63,456 nt of DNA from a bacterium (GCA_029561455.1 JAKQIY010000033.1:1-63456), one strand, 5' to 3'. Positions 1 through 8,820 are shown, counted from the first letter of the stretch. Program-made: numbers and translations. The notes: a model not told the origin generated them from the sequence alone.

Positions 1-288
1 GAGACTGTGTGAAAACGCCTGCAAAAGCCAGGTTGTCAGTGCTTGGAAGTAGCTCGGATTCTCCCGAATCCGGAGTACAGTCCCTTTATGGACTGTGGGC
101 CGCCGCAGGCGGCCTCGAATTGTTTTATCGCTTCAATAAAAACATATAGTTACCTAAGACAAAGATTATCTGTAATAATCGGTAAGCATTTCTTATTACA
201 GATAATATTAGGACCTGCGGTCCGAAGCATCGCATAAAGGCGATGCACTCCACTTTTTACAGTATTATTTTCGTTTTCACACAGTCTC
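1..288. repeat. Hairpin-rich short element with 17-bp terminal inverted repeats
   Basis: The first 17 bases (GAGACTGTGTGAAAACG) are matched perfectly in inverse orientation at 272-288. Inside lie five hairpins: 77-83/90-96, 98-104/108-114, 165-178/193-206, 211-215/219-223 and 227-233/240-246. There is no convincing coding region. A second, diverged copy in the same orientation starts at 63273. The structure suggests a non-autonomous mobile element or structured repeat; the GAGACTGTGTGAAAA end resembles ends of some IS256-like elements, but this is only an impression. The left flank is outside the window, so a target duplication cannot be tested here. Confidence 0.7.
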
Positions 289-364
289 TCCCGGCTTGGT
301 ACCCATATTACCCGGCTCTGCCGGTTTACTGCGCTTGTTTAAACTTTGATCGTTCGTAAACGAA

Positions 365-439
365 ACAGGGGCTGTGCCCCTGTAATATTTTCAGAGGGCC
401 AAGCCCTCCTGCTTTCTCCGCACCGGGGTGCAACCCCGG
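365..439. repeat. Three regularly spaced GC-rich hairpins
   Basis: Three short perfect palindromes follow one another: 365-372/376-383 (loop TGT), 394-399/403-408 (loop CAA) and 423-429/433-439 (loop GCA). Their centres are 27 and 30 bases apart and all loops are three bases. No coding region overlaps convincingly. They look like a REP/BIME-type cluster of palindromic units. Confidence 0.55.
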
Positions 440-483
440 CGCGATCTAAAACCTGGTATTCATCTAATCCCCATGATAATTCT

Positions 484-517
484 CCCGTCCCGGCGCACAA
501 CACCGGGACGGGTTTTT
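484..517 (+). terminator. Hairpin with U-tract downstream of the isomerase gene
   Basis: A 10-bp perfect stem (CCCGTCCCGG at 484-493 with CCGGGACGGG at 503-512) is followed by five T on the plus strand. It lies 13 bases beyond the stop codon of the minus-strand gene ending at 530, where it also could end transcription, although the minus side has only AGAATT after the stem. Direction is therefore uncertain. Confidence 0.5.
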
Positions 518-529
518 CAGTAAACCTGC

Positions 530-1528
530 TTATTTCTTTTTCGTAAACGCTTCATCAAACACACCGGCGGGAACCGGGTAGATAAAGTTCTTTAAATACT
601 GCACGGCATCGGCGGCTCCGAATTCACGATCCATGAACGGGTCTTCCCACTCTACGGAATAGGGACCTTTATAGCCCATTTTATTCAACTGGCGGACGAT
701 CGCTTCAAAATCCACATCGCCGCGGCCGACTGAGCAGAATTCCCAGCCGCGTCCCGGTTCGCCAAAATTCAAATGCGAGCCGAGAATGCCGTTGCTGCCG
801 TCCAGCAGCACTACGCAATCTTTCATGTGCACATGCACGATCTTGTTGCTGAATTCTTGCAAAAACTTGACCGGCTCGATGCCCTGCCACTGTAAATGGC
901 TGGGATCAAAATTAAAGCCGAAAGCTTTACGATTTTTAATCGCTTCCAGGGTTTTACGGGTGGTGGGTATATCATAAGCGATCTCGGTCGGGTGCACTTC
1001 CAAACCAAACTTGACGCCGCATTCATCAAACACATCCAGAATGGGATTGAACATATCGGCAAAGAACTGGTAGCCTTTTTTAATCTCATTCCAGTCCGTG
1101 GGCGGAAAAGAATACAGCATGTGCCAGATGGGCGAGCCGGTAAAGCCGTTAACGACCTTGACGCCCAGGTTTTTGGCGGCGCGGGCCGCGGCTTTCATGG
1201 AATCCACACCATACTGGCGTTTCTTTTCCGCATGGCCGGCGCAGTTGGCGGGTGCAAAACCGTCGGAGCGACTGTCGTTATTCGGGTCGCAGATCAATTG
1301 TCCGGCCAGGTGATTGCTGATTGCCCAAACATTAAGACCGTACTTTTTCAACGTGGCTTTTTTCGCATCGCAATAGGCCTTGTCTTTGGCGCCCTGGAAC
1401 ACATCAAAATGATCGCCCCAGCAGGCCAGTTCCAGGCCTTCGTAACCAAAATCTTTGGCTTTTTGACACATGGTTTCAAAGGGTAGATCCGCCCATTGTC
1501 CGGTAAACAGTGTGATCGGGTTATTCAT
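530..1528 (-). CDS. Sugar phosphate isomerase/epimerase (xylose isomerase-like TIM barrel)
   Basis: The 332-residue protein has the features of the AP endonuclease family 2 / xylose isomerase-like barrel: GLEVHPTE around residues 175-182 (metal-binding Glu), FDPSHL near 207-212, HVHMKD near 232-237 and VEWEDP near the C-terminus, the usual metal ligands and active-site positions. Such proteins isomerise or epimerise sugars, inositols or sugar acids; the substrate cannot be read from the sequence. No signal peptide is seen, so it is cytoplasmic. The ATG at 1528 has GGAGAAATGT immediately upstream. It follows the oxidoreductase gene after 39 bases in the same direction, a common pairing for catabolism of uncommon sugars or polyols. 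Confidence 0.85.
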   Translation of the reverse strand: MNNPITLFTGQWADLPFETMCQKAKDFGYEGLELACWGDHFDVFQGAKDKAYCDAKKATLKKYGLNVWAISNHLAGQLICDPNNDSRSDGFAPANCAGHAEKKRQYGVDSMKAAARAAKNLGVKVVNGFTGSPIWHMLYSFPPTDWNEIKKGYQFFADMFNPILDVFDECGVKFGLEVHPTEIAYDIPTTRKTLEAIKNRKAFGFNFDPSHLQWQGIEPVKFLQEFSNKIVHVHMKDCVVLLDGSNGILGSHLNFGEPGRGWEFCSVGRGDVDFEAIVRQLNKMGYKGPYSVEWEDPFMDREFGAADAVQYLKNFIYPVPAGVFDEAFTKKK

Positions 1529-1567
1529 ACATTTCTCCGTATTAAATGATTATCATTAAAACAGTAA

Positions 1568-2749
1568 TTATTTCATTTTGACCCATTTTTGCGCGCTCTT
1601 GCTGCTTTCGATGACGGTTTCAATAAACGACAAACCTTTTATGCCGTCGTCCACCGTCGGAAAATCCAGTTCCAGTTCGGAAGGGGTGCGCCCTTCCATT
1701 TTGGCAATGATCGTATCGGTAACATTTTTGTAGAGGTTGGCAAAGCCTTCGATATAGGCTTCGGGATGCCCGGTCGGTGTGCGAGTGCCGCGCTGCGCCG
1801 CTTCGCATAAATAGCCGTTGGCGCGGGTATAAATTTGCGTCGGGCCGTCGGCGGGATAATAAAACAACTCGTTGGGATTTTCCTGCACCCAGTACAAGCC
1901 GCCTTTCGTCCCGAAAATGCGGACATTCAGATCGTTTTCCCGTCCCGTACAAATTTGCGAAGAATGCAGCACCCCTTTGGCGCCGTTGTTATAATGCAGC
2001 AGCACGTTCACGTCGTCATCCAGTTTGCGGCCCTTGACGAATATCGTCAAATCCGCGCACACCTCGACCAATTCCAGACCGCTGATATAACGCGCCAGGT
2101 GTTCGGCGTGGGTGGCAATATCGCCCAGACAGCCGCCGCCGCCGGCAATTTTGGGATCGGTGCGCCAGGCCGCCTGTTTTTGACCGGTATCTTCCAGCTT
2201 GTCGATCAGCCAGCCCTGCGGGTATTCGGCTATGATCTTGCGGATTTCACCCAGCATACCGGTCTTTACCATGTGCCGCGCCTGCTTGACCAGGGGATAA
2301 CCGGAATAATTATGGAACAGGGCAAACACCTGGCCGGATTTCTCCACGATCTTTTTCAGATCGCGCGCCTGCTGCAAAGTCATGGTCATGGGTTTTTCGC
2401 AAACCACATGAAAACCTGCTTCAAGAAAAGTTTTGGCAATATCAAAATGCCACAGGTTCGGCGTGGCAATAGTGACAAAATCGATTCTTTCATTTTCCGG
2501 CAGTGCCTGCTCCGCTTTGGCCATGTCCTGGTAATTTGCATAGACCCGTTTCGGGTCCAGGTTTTGTTCTTTGCCGGTAATTTTGGATTTGGCCGGATCT
2601 GAAGAAAAAGCGCCGGCTACCACCTCAACACGGCCATCCATGCGCGCGGCTTTGCGATGAACTTCGCCAATGAACGCCCCGGGGCCGCCGCCGACCATCC
2701 CCATCCGCAGCTTGCGGGTTACGCCTTCAGATTCTCTACCCTCTATCAT
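1568..2749 (-). CDS. Gfo/Idh/MocA family NAD(P)-dependent oxidoreductase
   Basis: The 393-residue protein begins with a Rossmann nucleotide-binding segment (GMVGGGPGAFIGEVHR, about residues 17-32), has the family EKP motif (CEKPMT, about 117-122) and a later GDIATHAEHL segment in which the conserved Asp and His of the catalytic region occur. The family oxidises or reduces sugars, inositols and pseudo-sugars; the substrate here is unknown. The ATG at 2749 is preceded by CAGGAGGTGCT, a strong ribosome binding site. A promoter-like TTGACA-17-TAGTTT lies 70-98 bases upstream on the same strand. It is probably co-transcribed with the isomerase gene that follows it, suggesting a two-step sugar or inositol conversion. 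Confidence 0.88.
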   Translation of the reverse strand: MIEGRESEGVTRKLRMGMVGGGPGAFIGEVHRKAARMDGRVEVVAGAFSSDPAKSKITGKEQNLDPKRVYANYQDMAKAEQALPENERIDFVTIATPNLWHFDIAKTFLEAGFHVVCEKPMTMTLQQARDLKKIVEKSGQVFALFHNYSGYPLVKQARHMVKTGMLGEIRKIIAEYPQGWLIDKLEDTGQKQAAWRTDPKIAGGGGCLGDIATHAEHLARYISGLELVEVCADLTIFVKGRKLDDDVNVLLHYNNGAKGVLHSSQICTGRENDLNVRIFGTKGGLYWVQENPNELFYYPADGPTQIYTRANGYLCEAAQRGTRTPTGHPEAYIEGFANLYKNVTDTIIAKMEGRTPSELELDFPTVDDGIKGLSFIETVIESSKSAQKWVKMK

Positions 2750-2818
2750 AGCACCTCCTGGTTTATGGTTGGTGAGAATTTATAGTTAATAAAATTATTT
2801 TGTCGATCACTGAATTGC

Positions 2819-2847
2819 AAACTAACAAAAATTCTGTAAATTGTCAA
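2819..2847 (-). promoter_or_regulatory. Probable promoter of the oxidoreductase-isomerase operon
   Basis: Read on the minus strand, TTGACA (2842-2847) is followed after 17 bases by TAGTTT (2819-2824). Transcription would start near 2812, giving a leader of about 60 bases before the ATG at 2749. The -35 matches the sigma70 consensus; the -10 is weaker. Confidence 0.5.
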
Positions 2848-2917
2848 GCATTTCAAATTTAATCCGCTTTCTGTTCAGAACGCCAGTAATTGCTAAAAGA
2901 TGTAAAAATTAAAAGTC

Positions 2918-2946
2918 TTGACATTAATAATAAAAACATTTAATTT
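2918..2946 (+). promoter_or_regulatory. Probable promoter of the cold-shock gene with long leader
   Basis: A consensus TTGACA (2918-2923), a 17-base spacer and TAATTT (2941-2946) form a good promoter; the -10 region also reads TAATTTTG, which fits the TAnnTTTG -7 box known from Bacteroidota. Transcription would begin near 2953, leaving a leader of roughly 170 bases before the ATG at 3122. Long leaders of this kind are known for cspA-type genes. The remainder of 2750-3121 is AT-rich and non-coding. Confidence 0.6.
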
Positions 2947-3121
2947 TGGTCAAAATCAATTCATTACCGGATTTTTTAATTTTATCTATTTTGATACTTT
3001 GTCCTAACCGGCAGTTTTTTGTCAGCATTACTAAAATAAATTTTCGTTAATTACACATCTGGTTCTGGTCGGGCCAAACCGGGGTATTTACACTTGTAAA
3101 CTATTGTGAAAGGATTACCTG

Positions 3122-3334
3122 ATGGAAAAGGGAACGGTCAAGTGGTTCAGTTCAGCAAAAGGGTTCGGATTTATTACCAAAGAATCTGGTGAAGATATTT
3201 TTATTCATTATTCCGGCATCGTCGGTGATGGCTTTCGCTCGCTGCGGGAAGGCGATCCGGTAGAATTTGAAATTGAAAATACGGATAAAGGACCACAAGC
3301 GATCCAGGCAAGCCGTATCAAGACGGTTAGTTAA
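3122..3334 (+). CDS. Cold-shock domain protein (CspA family)
   Basis: This 70-residue protein is a single cold-shock domain with both RNA-binding motifs, KGFGFI (RNP1, residues 14-19) and DIFIHY (RNP2, 25-30), and the usual GTVKWF start. It binds single-stranded RNA or DNA and acts as an RNA chaperone in the cytoplasm. The ATG follows GAAAGGATTACCTG. It stands alone on the plus strand between minus-strand genes, with its own promoter, a leader of about 170 bases and its own terminator. Whether it is cold-induced cannot be told from the sequence, though the long leader fits post-transcriptional control. Confidence 0.93.
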   Translation: MEKGTVKWFSSAKGFGFITKESGEDIFIHYSGIVGDGFRSLREGDPVEFEIENTDKGPQAIQASRIKTVS

Positions 3335-3342
3335 CTGACAAA

Positions 3343-3368
3343 AAAGCCCCGATATATTTCGGGGCTTT
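3343..3368. terminator. Bidirectional intrinsic terminator between csp and the mutarotase gene
   Basis: AAAGCCCCGA (3343-3352) pairs with TCGGGGCTTT (3359-3368) around a short AT loop. A-tract on one side and T-tract on the other allow termination from both the plus-strand cold-shock gene and the convergent minus-strand gene ending at 3384. Confidence 0.85.
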
Positions 3369-3383
3369 ATCATTCTTCCATGT

Positions 3384-4361
3384 TTATATACGTTCCACCT
3401 TGTATCTGATCCACATTTCTTTGGTTTCTCCGGGGGCGGCAATTAACAAATGTGCTTCTTCTTCCAGCCCCTTTTTAAATAAATTGGGGGCATTTGGAGA
3501 ACCGGTCAGGTTTTCCATACAAAAAAAGTCCGGCGGTTCCGAATAGATAATAAAATGGGTAAATTCAGCCGAAGCCGATAAGGTGCAGCGAACGCCCTGT
3601 TCCCGCGCTTCCCACCAGCTTTTTTCCTCCCGCGTCATACCCAGATAGACATCATTCAGGAACAATTCCGAAAGCGGTAGAGGTTTACGAACGTCCGGTT
3701 TTACTGAATCCATATCTTCAATCCGCCCGGTTGGCATTAACTCCCTCAGTATCATGTGTTTCTTGACCGGTGCGCATAGAACCGTATTGGCGCGGCTGGA
3801 TATATAATTAAAAAACGGGTGCAAGCCGAAACTGAATGGAATGGGTTTTACATCCCGGTTTTCCAGACTAAAGGTGATCTTGACGCTGTTTTCATCCAGA
3901 TGATATCGTAGATAGAGCCGATGCCGGAAAGGCCATAACTGGAATAATTTCTCATCAGGATTAAAATCCAGAAAAGTCGTCACCTGTACTCCCCGGTCAT
4001 CAAGGAACGGTTTGGTGATAAACCATGGCGCATCATACACCAACCCATGCAGCAAATGTTTGCCGCGGTTGGGTGGAAAGTTATATGTTTCGCCATTGAA
4101 AGTAAAGCGGGCGTTGCGCAGCCGCCCGGGGGTCGGGTAAAGCACCGGCGTGCCGTAATTGCGCATCTGTAGATCCTTGATACAAGGCGCCTGGCGTAAT
4201 AATTCATCCTGACCAAGACGCAAAGAATACATGTTTGAACCAGCCCGGGGAGCAATATTTACCGACAAGGTTCGGTCCAAATCATAATTACAAAACTCCA
4301 AGCTCACCACATCCCAGTTCGTGGCGCGGTCTTTGAGAAATTCTGCTGTAAACTTTTCCAT
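3384..4361 (-). CDS. Aldose 1-epimerase (galactose mutarotase-like) family protein
   Basis: The protein has the mutarotase-superfamily landmarks: LLHGLVYDAP with a first active-site His, SFGLHPFFNY with a second conserved His, and FFCMENLTGSPNAPN containing the late Glu that acts as base. These enzymes interconvert alpha and beta anomers of aldoses; the exact sugar is not evident. An upstream TTG at 4391 would add ten residues, but the ATG at 4361 with GGGGAAAAAAG upstream is preferred, giving 325 residues. No signal peptide is seen. It begins 34 bases after the 416-residue dehydratase-like gene, so may share its transcript; a functional link between the two is not obvious. Confidence 0.8.
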   Translation of the reverse strand: MEKFTAEFLKDRATNWDVVSLEFCNYDLDRTLSVNIAPRAGSNMYSLRLGQDELLRQAPCIKDLQMRNYGTPVLYPTPGRLRNARFTFNGETYNFPPNRGKHLLHGLVYDAPWFITKPFLDDRGVQVTTFLDFNPDEKLFQLWPFRHRLYLRYHLDENSVKITFSLENRDVKPIPFSFGLHPFFNYISSRANTVLCAPVKKHMILRELMPTGRIEDMDSVKPDVRKPLPLSELFLNDVYLGMTREEKSWWEAREQGVRCTLSASAEFTHFIIYSEPPDFFCMENLTGSPNAPNLFKKGLEEEAHLLIAAPGETKEMWIRYKVERI

Positions 4362-4394
4362 AGCTTTTCTTTTTTCCCCAACAATAAGCAATTC

Positions 4395-5645
4395 TTATGC
4401 CGCTTTGTGTTCTGTCCTGCGGAAATTCCGGGCTAATTCCATAAATATTTCCAAATCGCTGTGCAGGGCGCTTTGTGTACCGTCAAAATAAAGTACCCGG
4501 ATCGGGAATCCGTTCAGGTCTTTACTCAAACGCGGATAGACCGCCTCGGTGATGATACCGTTCATACAGGTAAAAGGGCTGATGTCTATTACTCCCGCCG
4601 CGCCCTTTTCATAATACCATACGGTGCGTCCGGCGCTCATTACCATTTCACCATGAGCGCCATCGCGGGGTAAATAAGGCTGACTGCGCTGCAACAAATC
4701 AAGAACATGAGGGGGTTCCTCATACCCTTTAAAATCATCGCTAAAATATTTTAACAAACGGTGCTCGTCCCTTTTCAGAATAAAATGACGCAGCCGGCAT
4801 TGCAGCATTCGCCGGGAAAATCGCTTGCCCAGGCGTATTAACCGCACCCGCTCTTCATCGTTGGTGTACCACACCCATTCGGATACATCCGACATCCACA
4901 CTTCACCGCCCAGTTCCTCGATCTTGACTAGTAAATTATTATTACTGAAATCATCCAGCCGGCAAAATATTTCCCCAACAATGCCGATCAGAACTCTTTT
5001 TTGCGAACGGTCTACCGGAATAGCGCGGAACTCATTGCGGCTTTCCAAAAGGGCCTGGTTAATTTTATCCATTCTTTTTTTATGTGTAACTCCCTGGGTC
5101 GCAATCGCTTTGCCAACCAGATCCATGCTCCGGGTGAAAACCTCATCAGTCCGGCCTTTTTCCACCTCATACGGCCGGGTTTTTAACTGCATTTTGCGTA
5201 AAATATCGGAACTAATCACCGCATGCCACGAGGTGCGCAACAGGTCATTCGCTTCGCTGCCAATGTCGCTGTAGCCCCGGGAACTGGATGGGGAAAACAG
5301 CAACACATTATCGCCGCGATTTTGGAAAACTTTACGCGCCAGCGGTAAATAGTGTCCGTACCGGCATGGCCCGTTTGAAGTCGGCAGGAAAAATGCAGTC
5401 TTGTCCGGATCATAATCCGGCATTTCGGCAATTTTAAGAAAATTACCCAGGGTAATTGCTTCGGGCAGGCATTCATCGCCGGACAGGTATTTGTGCGCCA
5501 GTTCCAGGGTGCGGGCATCGCTGTCCGGCAAGGGCTGCGCATTTACCCCCAGCGAGCGGAAAGCGGCCGCCACAAACCTGGCGCCAATATATGACATTTG
5601 TGGTATATAGAGGGTTCGCCCCTGCAATTCTTTAAACAAACTCAT
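4395..5645 (-). CDS. 2-hydroxyacyl-CoA dehydratase-like protein (COG3581 type)
   Basis: This 416-residue protein resembles the C-terminal third of very large (about 1400-residue) activase-dehydratase fusion proteins found in anaerobes. Conserved cysteines that could hold an iron-sulfur cluster occur in GDECLPE (about residues 56-62), NGPCRYGHY (91-99) and FTCMNGI (near 358). Known relatives of the fold are dehydratase subunits that accept an electron from an ATP-driven activase, but for this branch no reaction has been established to my knowledge. It lies 91 bases downstream of the gene for the matching activase (5737-8820), and the pair evidently works together. A frameshifted single gene is unlikely, since both have clean ends and a normal intergenic gap. 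Confidence 0.75.
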   Translation of the reverse strand: MSLFKELQGRTLYIPQMSYIGARFVAAAFRSLGVNAQPLPDSDARTLELAHKYLSGDECLPEAITLGNFLKIAEMPDYDPDKTAFFLPTSNGPCRYGHYLPLARKVFQNRGDNVLLFSPSSSRGYSDIGSEANDLLRTSWHAVISSDILRKMQLKTRPYEVEKGRTDEVFTRSMDLVGKAIATQGVTHKKRMDKINQALLESRNEFRAIPVDRSQKRVLIGIVGEIFCRLDDFSNNNLLVKIEELGGEVWMSDVSEWVWYTNDEERVRLIRLGKRFSRRMLQCRLRHFILKRDEHRLLKYFSDDFKGYEEPPHVLDLLQRSQPYLPRDGAHGEMVMSAGRTVWYYEKGAAGVIDISPFTCMNGIITEAVYPRLSKDLNGFPIRVLYFDGTQSALHSDLEIFMELARNFRRTEHKAA

Positions 5646-5736
5646 GCTTTAATATCCGTAAATTTAAATCTGTTCTGCTATCCATTTCGGAAAACCGTTC
5701 TTGACTGCAATCATCAAAAGCCAAATGAAATGATCT

Positions 5737-8700
5737 CTACCGTAATTCCGGCTGACCGATTGTGGCCAATCTTGCAGATGGATTTGCCATAACCAATAAA
5801 TTCTTACTGGACAGGTATGCTTCGCAACGGGTCATTATACCGGCATCATTGCTATGATCATCAAATTGCAGCGATAAATACGGTGACCCTAAACAATCCG
5901 GTATAAAATGCCGGATATAGGAATCGGGTCCGCATTTAAAGTTGGTAATATAAATAGCCGCTAAATTTTTATGCTTGCCGGTATAGAGTGCGGCCTGCAT
6001 GATCCGCCGCCCGTAATTCCAGAACATGTTTTCGTGATAAGGTTTAATATCAATATGATCATCTGGCAAAAAATCCATGGGTATTACATTAATTCCATAG
6101 ATTTCGCGCAGCTTGGCCGGCACATTCAAATTAACCCCGGAATCATAAAGGTTATATGGACGGCCCAGCAGCACTACCGCTTTTTGTTTTTCATTATTTA
6201 GCTGCGATAAGGCTTTAACGCCGAGTTGCTTTAACTGACTTGAAAAATAAGCCTGGGCGGTATATGCTGCTTCCACAGCGCGGTCGCTGAGCCGGGCGCT
6301 TGCCCCCAGTTGTTTGGCGAACGGCCGCATAGTCCGCTTGATATAATCCATGCCGTTGCGAAAACGGATCACCGGCGTCAGCATTTTATCAAGGTAAGCG
6401 GGGTTGTCCTGTGCAGCGCGTACTATATAAGGGATGGTTTGTTCCCACGGGCAATACCAGGATTCGGTCTCCGGCGTTTCGGTTTCTTCGCTGACCACAT
6501 TGGGTGTAAAAATAAAATCAATTTTTTTATGCAGCAGATCGACAATATGCCCCTGCGCGGCAATAATCGGAAAGCAGGGCTCGGCGACGCTGAATTCCCG
6601 GCCTTTTTTTATGATCTCCTTGTTGGTTCGTTCCGAAACCAGCACTTCTGCGCCAATGTGGTTAAAATAGGTCTGCCAGAATGGAAAGCGGTCATAATAA
6701 AATGTGGTACGCGGGTAACCGATGAGAGCGTTGCGGCCGCCGTTCACCGGCATATCTTTGTTTAGTAATTCCTGGTAGGCTTTAACCAGGTCGGGGATGA
6801 CCAGGTTACCGGTAAATTTACGGGGCTTGCGGAATCGCTCCGAACATTTATCGCCCCAATAGGTTTTTTCACCGGCGATGGTACATTCCTGCACATCGCA
6901 GTGGTTGGTGCAGCCTTTGCAGGTAATATTGCGCAGGGTAAAATGTACCTGGGAAAGATCGAACCCGCGAAACCGCGATTCCCCGCCCCATTCCTGCATT
7001 TTTTTACCGGCCAGCAGCGCGGCTCCGATGGCGCCGATTACGCCATTATGCGGTGGAATAATGATCTCCTGCCCTAAAATATTGGCAAAAGCCGAGGCTA
7101 CGGCGCTGTTGTATGCCGTGCCGCCCTGGAAATAGATGGTCTTGCCGATTTTTCGGCCCCGCACTACCCGGTTGATATAATTTTGCGCCACTGCATACGC
7201 CAGTCCTGCTGCAAGATCGGTTTTTTTATAACCCTGTTGTAAAAACGCGGTAACATCTTTTTCCATGAAAACAGTACACCGCTCGCCCATTTTAATTGGC
7301 TGGCGGGACGCGAACGCCAGGCCGGCAAATTCATCCTTGATGGAAATACCCATTTTGGAAGCCTGTTCTTCCAGAAACGAACCCGTGCCGGCAGCGCAGG
7401 CTTCATTCATGGTAAAATCCACCACAACACCCTGGTCAATTGAAATATATTTGGAATCCTGCCCGCCAATCTCAAAAATCGTATCCACCTGCTCATGGAA
7501 CAGGGTATCGGCAATTGTACAGGACCCGGTTTTATGCGCGGTTATTTCATCGCAAACCACATCGGCGCCCACCAACTCGCCGATTAGTTCCCGCCCCGAT
7601 CCGGTGGCGCCAACTCCGGCAATCTCTACAACAGCGCCCCACTTTTTCTCCCATGCCGCCAGTTCCCGCTGGACGACCTGCACCGGTTTACCCTCGGTGC
7701 GGGTATATACTTCATCGATGACGCAATTATCATCATCCAGCAGCACCAGGTTGGTGCTCACAGAACCCACATCCAACCCCAAATATGCCCGTACATAACC
7801 ATCGGTGCTTTTAGCGCTGCTCAATTTCCTGACATTTTCAAAACGCACCCGGCTATGATCCAAAACCGGGGAAAACATCCCCGCTTCGGCTTTATGCTTC
7901 CGGGTTACCAGGGCTTTTTTTAATTCTTTATATTCTGTTTTTAAGCCGCCCGGTAATAAAGCGCATCCCAGTGCGCCGGTGTGCATATACCCGGCGGGAA
8001 TGATCAACTCTTTTTCCTGTATCTGCAAAACGTGGGTCATGGCCTGAACCACGCCGAGATTGGCGGCAACCCCGCCGATAAAAACTACCGCGGGTTCCAG
8101 ACTTTTGCCATGCAAAACCGTGCCTTTGTAATTACGCACAACAGCTTCGCACAATCCTTTAAAAATTGCAGCCGGTGAGTAACCGCGTTGCTGGGCGTGG
8201 ATCATATCCGACTTGGCAAAAACCGAACACCGCCCGGCAATATTCGCTGTGGCCTGGGCGCTCAGCACCAGTTCGCCAATATCGCTTACATTCAAATTCA
8301 ACCGCTCCGCCTGCTGGTCTATAAACGACCCGGTGCCGGCGGCGCATTCGCCATTACGGTTATAATCCAGAATTGATAATTTTTCTGTGACTGCATCATA
8401 ATTGATCCTGATGAACCGCGATTTATCACCGCCAATTTCCAGTATAGTTCTGGCCTGCGGAACCAGTTGCGCCACACCCCGACCAATTGCGCGGAATTCA
8501 TTAATATATGGACATTCAAGCAATTCGGCAATTATGCCGCCCTGGGACCCGGTTACCTGCACATGTAATTCATAACCGGACAAGTCTATAAGATTTTCCA
8601 GCAATCGCAGCGCCGCATTGAGCGGGTCGCCCAGCACCTTGACCGGTTCGCTAATGAACAACCGTCGCTTGCTGTCCGGACCTTCAACTAAAGTAATGGA

Positions 8701-8820
8701 ATTGTTCAGTTTTCGCGCAACAACCTGATCATTTTCACAGGGCGTCAGTATTGCCAGTTTGGCGCTTACAGAGCCTATATCCATTCCAATATTTAATACT
8801 TGTTGCCGTTGTATATTCAT
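5737..8820 (-). CDS. Acyl-CoA dehydratase activase-related protein, two BadF/BcrA ATPase domains plus DUF2229
   Basis: The 1027-residue protein has two ASKHA ATPase domains of the BadF/BadG/BcrA/BcrD type. The first (about 10-290) carries DIGSVSAK, EIGGDKS and CAAGTGSF; the second (about 345-610) carries DVGSVSTN, EIGGQDSK and CAAGTGSF. The Cys in each CAAGTGSF is where activase dimers bind a bridging [4Fe-4S] cluster. A cysteine-rich linker (CKGCTNHCDVQEC, near 640) and a DUF2229-type region follow. Characterised activases use ATP to drive a low-potential electron into a dehydratase. The partner here is presumably the product of 4395-5645, directly downstream. The substrate is unknown. Confidence 0.85.
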   Translation of the reverse strand: MNIQRQQVLNIGMDIGSVSAKLAILTPCENDQVVARKLNNSITLVEGPDSKRRLFISEPVKVLGDPLNAALRLLENLIDLSGYELHVQVTGSQGGIIAELLECPYINEFRAIGRGVAQLVPQARTILEIGGDKSRFIRINYDAVTEKLSILDYNRNGECAAGTGSFIDQQAERLNLNVSDIGELVLSAQATANIAGRCSVFAKSDMIHAQQRGYSPAAIFKGLCEAVVRNYKGTVLHGKSLEPAVVFIGGVAANLGVVQAMTHVLQIQEKELIIPAGYMHTGALGCALLPGGLKTEYKELKKALVTRKHKAEAGMFSPVLDHSRVRFENVRKLSSAKSTDGYVRAYLGLDVGSVSTNLVLLDDDNCVIDEVYTRTEGKPVQVVQRELAAWEKKWGAVVEIAGVGATGSGRELIGELVGADVVCDEITAHKTGSCTIADTLFHEQVDTIFEIGGQDSKYISIDQGVVVDFTMNEACAAGTGSFLEEQASKMGISIKDEFAGLAFASRQPIKMGERCTVFMEKDVTAFLQQGYKKTDLAAGLAYAVAQNYINRVVRGRKIGKTIYFQGGTAYNSAVASAFANILGQEIIIPPHNGVIGAIGAALLAGKKMQEWGGESRFRGFDLSQVHFTLRNITCKGCTNHCDVQECTIAGEKTYWGDKCSERFRKPRKFTGNLVIPDLVKAYQELLNKDMPVNGGRNALIGYPRTTFYYDRFPFWQTYFNHIGAEVLVSERTNKEIIKKGREFSVAEPCFPIIAAQGHIVDLLHKKIDFIFTPNVVSEETETPETESWYCPWEQTIPYIVRAAQDNPAYLDKMLTPVIRFRNGMDYIKRTMRPFAKQLGASARLSDRAVEAAYTAQAYFSSQLKQLGVKALSQLNNEKQKAVVLLGRPYNLYDSGVNLNVPAKLREIYGINVIPMDFLPDDHIDIKPYHENMFWNYGRRIMQAALYTGKHKNLAAIYITNFKCGPDSYIRHFIPDCLGSPYLSLQFDDHSNDAGIMTRCEAYLSSKNLLVMANPSARLATIGQPELR

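Noticed and set aside
365-439. Regularly spaced palindromes as a short CRISPR array
   Set aside because: The palindromes differ in sequence, there are no equal-length unique spacers and no cas genes.
896-2602. Open frames of 196 and 255 codons on the plus strand opposite the isomerase and oxidoreductase genes
   Set aside because: The minus-strand genes have clear families, motifs and ribosome binding sites; the opposite frames have none.
5646-5736. Possible frameshift splitting one activase-dehydratase gene
   Set aside because: A 91-base gap with stops, and a separate good start for the downstream gene, fit two real genes.
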